Assembly (NCBI GenBank): GCA_025459175.1
Contig: JALORC010000004.1
Coordinates: 100,754 to 164,753, forward strand
Origin: Planctomycetota bacterium
GTDB lineage: Bacteria > Planctomycetota > UBA1135 > UBA2386
Direction of reading: 5' to 3'
DNA: 64,000 nt
Part shown: one piece after another, positions 61,323-64,000 of the stretch
How the letters are laid out: the number at the start of each line of letters is the position of its first letter
How positions within the stretch are numbered: the stretch's first letter is position 1
Translations under genes and position numbers: made by a program
Notes under the pieces: model-generated
Databases searched by the model: none
Told to the model about the DNA's origin: nothing
Seen by the model: only the letters and a program-made list of their open reading frames with translations

Positions 61323-62093
61323 TCACCGACCGCCGCGCGACCGCCGCAGCCAGTACGGCGTGATCGGGTTGTTGGCCAGGTATGCGTTCCTCTCGTCGGC
61401 GCTCAGCTCCCGACGCGCCAGCATCCCCGGGCGGCGGAACGAGTCGAACAGCCAGCTGCGACCGCCGGCGACATAGGCGAGCGCGTAGTGATTGGCGTCG
61501 TGGGTGGCATCGGGCGGCGCGATCGCGCCGTCGGCCGCACCGCCGTGGCAGCCGAACACGAACACGGTAGGTTCGCCGGCCGCCAGCGCCGCGGCGAGCG
61601 CGGCGCGGCGATCGCTCCGCGTCGCGCGCGTAGGGCCGAGCAGCGGCTCGGCGGTGAGATCGAGCGCCGCGAGCACGTGGTGGAACTCGTCCTTGTCGTT
61701 GAGGTGCCAGCCGGTGAGCCGATCGTCGCCGTCGTACTCGGGCACCACGCTGCCGAGCACGCCGTTTGCCTCGCCGTCGACGTTGGCCGCGCGCAGCAGC
61801 GCTTCCTGCACGCGGTGCACGTTGGCGAAGGTCAGTTCGGGGCCGATGCCGAACTTGGCGGCAACGTCGGCAAACGATCCGCCGAGCAGCAGGTAGCCGG
61901 TCAGCGCCGCGGCGCACGAACAGCGCTCGTGGTCGCCGGTGGTGTCCGCCAGCAGGTCGAGTTGGGACACGTGTGCCAGCCGGGTCGGCAGATCGGCGCC
62001 GGGCAACGGATCGGTCTCGACGTATTGGAAGTCGGCCGGCGCGCTGCACGCCGGCAGGCACAGCAGGGCCACGGTGGCGATTCGGGTGACCAT
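61323..62093 (-). CDS. Lipoprotein with possible cysteine-peptidase-like domain
   Basis: The product has 256 residues. IATVALLCLPAC is a lipobox (Cys16). Then comes LDLLADTTGDHERCSCAAAL, a Cys (58 or 60) at the start of a helix, and later DATHDANHYALAYVAGGRSW and FDSFRRPGM, which gives a His then an Asp in strands. The Cys-helix and His-strand layout fits a papain-like or transglutaminase-like fold, so it may be a secreted cysteine peptidase. This is inference from order only. It lies 36 bp after the metzincin gene in the same direction, so the two may be co-transcribed. Confidence 0.65.
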   Translation of the reverse strand: MVTRIATVALLCLPACSAPADFQYVETDPLPGADLPTRLAHVSQLDLLADTTGDHERCSCAAALTGYLLLGGSFADVAAKFGIGPELTFANVHRVQEALLRAANVDGEANGVLGSVVPEYDGDDRLTGWHLNDKDEFHHVLAALDLTAEPLLGPTRATRSDRRAALAAALAAGEPTVFVFGCHGGAADGAIAPPDATHDANHYALAYVAGGRSWLFDSFRRPGMLARRELSADERNAYLANNPITPYWLRRSRGGR

Positions 62094-62128
62094 CGGCGAG
62101 GTCGACCTGCCGCACCAGGGTCGTCGGC

Positions 62129-63736
62129 TCACGGCACCGTCACCAAGACGGCGTCGCTGGCGGCGAAACCCTGGACGGCACCGAGGTCGAGGAACGCGGC
62201 CTGGAACCACGCCTGGAAGCCGGGAAGCTGCGTCGCCAGCCAGGCGCAGTTCTCGACCAGTTCGGTCGTGGTGCCGACCAGCGGCAAGGTGACATCGATC
62301 GCCGGCACCAGGGTGCCGCCGAAGATCGGCACGTTGATCGCGCTGGCGCCGATGACGAGCAGGCCGACCGCGTTGGGGGCGAAGTCGCGGATGCGCAGTT
62401 CGATCGGTTGGGTCTGATCGATGGTGCCCTGGCCCGCGAGCACCGGCACGCCGGCGGTGCCGGCGATGCCACCCGCGAGATCGCACCAGCGCAGGGTCGT
62501 GGTCGGTCGGAACGCGGCCGCGGTGGTGGTCGTGTTGGTCAGCGTCAGCACGTTGTCGGCGGCACCGGCCGTGCCCATTGCCTGACCCTGCCAGTTGACG
62601 GCCGGGCTCGACCAGCGGTTGATTCGCGTGCCGGGCGCGTAGGCCATGATCGTGCGCCACGCGTTGTCGGGGGTGCGATAGCCGTAGGCATACGGATAGA
62701 TCGCGGTGCCGGCGTTGGCGATGTCGTGGTGGCAGCCGAGATTGTGCCCGCACTCGTGCGAGAGCGTGCGGTTGGAGATGCAGGTGCGGCGCGTCAGCGC
62801 GAACGCCGACGAGGCGAAGCCGGGCGACAGCGACGTCATCAGGTAGCCGACGCCGCAGAACGAGGCCGGACCGTCGGTGACGAGGTGCATCAGGTCGGCG
62901 CCGTAGGTGTCGCGCAGCGCGTGCACTTCGTCCATCACGCCGTCGGTGGTCGAGCGGAACGCGGCCAGGTCGGCGTTGGTGCCGACTTCGGTGTAGTTGG
63001 TCTCGTGGGTGTGCACGAGGCGGAACTCGACCGCTGCACCCGAGAGCCGATGGGCGTCGTTGGCCTGCGCCACGGCGTTGACGAGCACGGTCTCGATCGC
63101 GGCGGTGCCGCCCGCGTTCTGCCGCGCCAGCGGCGTGTAGCAGATCAGCAGGTCGATCGTGGTCAGGTTGCAGTCGCTGTTGACGCCGGCGGCGAAGCTC
63201 GGCGTGGTCGTCACCGGCGCGGCCACGGCATGGGTGTGGTCGACGCCGCAGACGCCGTTCTGGCCGAGCCGGCTCGGATCGATCTCCTGCAACACGTGCA
63301 CGCCCGCGACGCCGGTGGGCGCGATCGCGAACTGGCGATCGCCGTAGTCGAGCGAGGCGACGGTGGTGCCGTCGGCGGCGATGGTCAGTGAGAAGTCGGC
63401 GCTGCCGAGGTCGGCGTCACCGCGCAGCACGCGGTGGTTCAGCATCGTCGAGACGCCCTGGATCGCGACGGTCGCGCGGCGGCCGAAGACGTCGATGGTG
63501 AACGTGGTGAGCGGTCGGGTGCCGTCGGTGCGCAGATCGGCGAGCACGCTGGTGTCGACCTGCACGAACGTGCTGCGCACGACGGTCGGGTTGATGGTGC
63601 GTTCGCTGCTGTCCCACGCGATCGCGGCGGCGGGTGGGTTGGGCACGGGGAGCAGCAGCGGGCTCTGTGCGGCGGCGGTGGCGGCGGCGAGGGTGGTGAG
63701 GAGGTGGCGCAGCGGGAGTGCGGGCATGGTGCGCAT
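62129..63736 (-). CDS. Secreted metzincin metalloprotease
   Basis: The product has 535 residues from ATG 63736, with a signal peptide (LLTTLAAATAAAQ). The zinc motif HEXXHXXGXXH is complete at about 327-337 (SHECGHNLGCHHD), and the Met-turn follows in TIMAYAPGT. The region before it, LICYTPLARQNAGG and GVMDEVHALRDTYGADLM, is like reprolysin/M12-type domains. A pro-region lies at residues about 30-180. The C-terminal 120 residues (DLAGGIAGTAGVPVLAGQG to ASDAVLVTVP) look like the tail domains of other secreted proteins here. It is likely secreted and active against protein substrates; a cysteine switch in the pro-region could be GVCGVDH near 161. Confidence 0.88.
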   Translation of the reverse strand: MRTMPALPLRHLLTTLAAATAAAQSPLLLPVPNPPAAAIAWDSSERTINPTVVRSTFVQVDTSVLADLRTDGTRPLTTFTIDVFGRRATVAIQGVSTMLNHRVLRGDADLGSADFSLTIAADGTTVASLDYGDRQFAIAPTGVAGVHVLQEIDPSRLGQNGVCGVDHTHAVAAPVTTTPSFAAGVNSDCNLTTIDLLICYTPLARQNAGGTAAIETVLVNAVAQANDAHRLSGAAVEFRLVHTHETNYTEVGTNADLAAFRSTTDGVMDEVHALRDTYGADLMHLVTDGPASFCGVGYLMTSLSPGFASSAFALTRRTCISNRTLSHECGHNLGCHHDIANAGTAIYPYAYGYRTPDNAWRTIMAYAPGTRINRWSSPAVNWQGQAMGTAGAADNVLTLTNTTTTAAAFRPTTTLRWCDLAGGIAGTAGVPVLAGQGTIDQTQPIELRIRDFAPNAVGLLVIGASAINVPIFGGTLVPAIDVTLPLVGTTTELVENCAWLATQLPGFQAWFQAAFLDLGAVQGFAASDAVLVTVP

Positions 63737-63864
63737 GGGACGAGGCGGGACGGGGTGGTGGGCGCGCGGGCGCCGGGCAGGGAGGTGCGCAGCGTAGCGG
63801 GGATCGGGGCGGGCGGTGCAGTCGCGGGGTCCGGAGGGCGATGGATTGGTCCCGGTGGAGACCA

Positions 63865-64000
63865 TTACGCGGTGACAGGGACCTCGTGCACGCTGAGCCG
63901 TCCGTGCCGCAACCAGCCCTCGGTGAGCAACCAGGTGCGCGCGTCGGTCACCGGTCGCACGATCGCCTCGATGCCCTTGACCGTGATGCGTTCGCGGAAG
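63865..64000 (-). CDS. C-terminal end of a gene cut by the window edge
   Basis: Only the last 44 residues are visible: RERITVKGIEAIVRPVTDAR then TWLLTEGWLRHGRLSVHEVP and VTA before TAA at 63867-63865. It reads leftward. It looks like a short alpha/beta end (IEAIVRPV, LRHGRLSVHEV) of a soluble protein. No family can be assigned from this fragment. Confidence 0.6.
   Translation of the reverse strand, partial: FRERITVKGIEAIVRPVTDARTWLLTEGWLRHGRLSVHEVPVTA

Overview
The window is GC-rich, densely coded DNA from a bacterium. Its gene style points to the phylum Planctomycetota: large secreted beta-propeller proteins (FG-GAP, Kelch, PD40, BNR), Ser/Thr kinases next to or fused with regulatory modules, ECF sigma factors with membrane tails or zinc-finger kinase partners, and a DUF5703 glycosidase. 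Many genes overlap by ATGA or GTGA, and few starts have a clear Shine-Dalgarno. The species cannot be read from the sequence. No rRNA, CRISPR array or intact insertion sequence was seen.

Layout. 1-3.1 kb: a sigma factor with a membrane tail on the minus strand (cut by the window edge), then RidA-like, lipoprotein, HAD and small membrane-protein genes. 3.2-12 kb: a 1244-residue Ser/Thr kinase with a sulfatase-modifying-like C-terminus, then two lipoproteins, the second a 1334-residue propeller protein. 11.9-14.3 kb: a 135-bp sequence is directly repeated with a 2252-bp period. Between the copies lie the tail of a galactose-oxidase-like gene with an in-frame stop, an FG-GAP gene and another degraded remnant, so this is probably an inserted segment. 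14.3-28 kb: SprT-like protein, DUF5703 glycosidase, acyltransferase, a trypsin-like protease with a small partner, XdhC, a Kelch protein, a hydroxylase-glyoxalase fusion, PlsC, an ECF sigma factor and TPR proteins.

29-35.2 kb looks like an accessory island beside tRNA-Val: a DUF4411/ImmA-IrrE toxin-antitoxin pair, a 660-residue orphan, and a DUF2325 protein coupled to a B12-binding radical SAM enzyme. 36.1-38.2 kb is a bufferin operon: a Cys-rich precursor, a DUF692 (MNIO) modifying enzyme and a DUF2063 partner. A strong hairpin lies between precursor and enzyme. An M20 peptidase follows.

39.8-64 kb is mostly secreted proteins: two long paralogues, a BNR protein, a 13-repeat propeller, a PD40 propeller, a DUF3352-like protein, a metzincin protease and a possible cysteine-peptidase lipoprotein. 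With these are a hybrid histidine kinase and a sigma factor-kinase operon. Seven secreted proteins with unrelated N-terminal parts end in similar-looking 100-130 residue beta-rich domains. This could be a lineage-specific surface or sorting domain and is one of the more interesting signals here. A 50-bp frameshifted scrap of a DUF3352-like gene tail survives at 51.9 kb.
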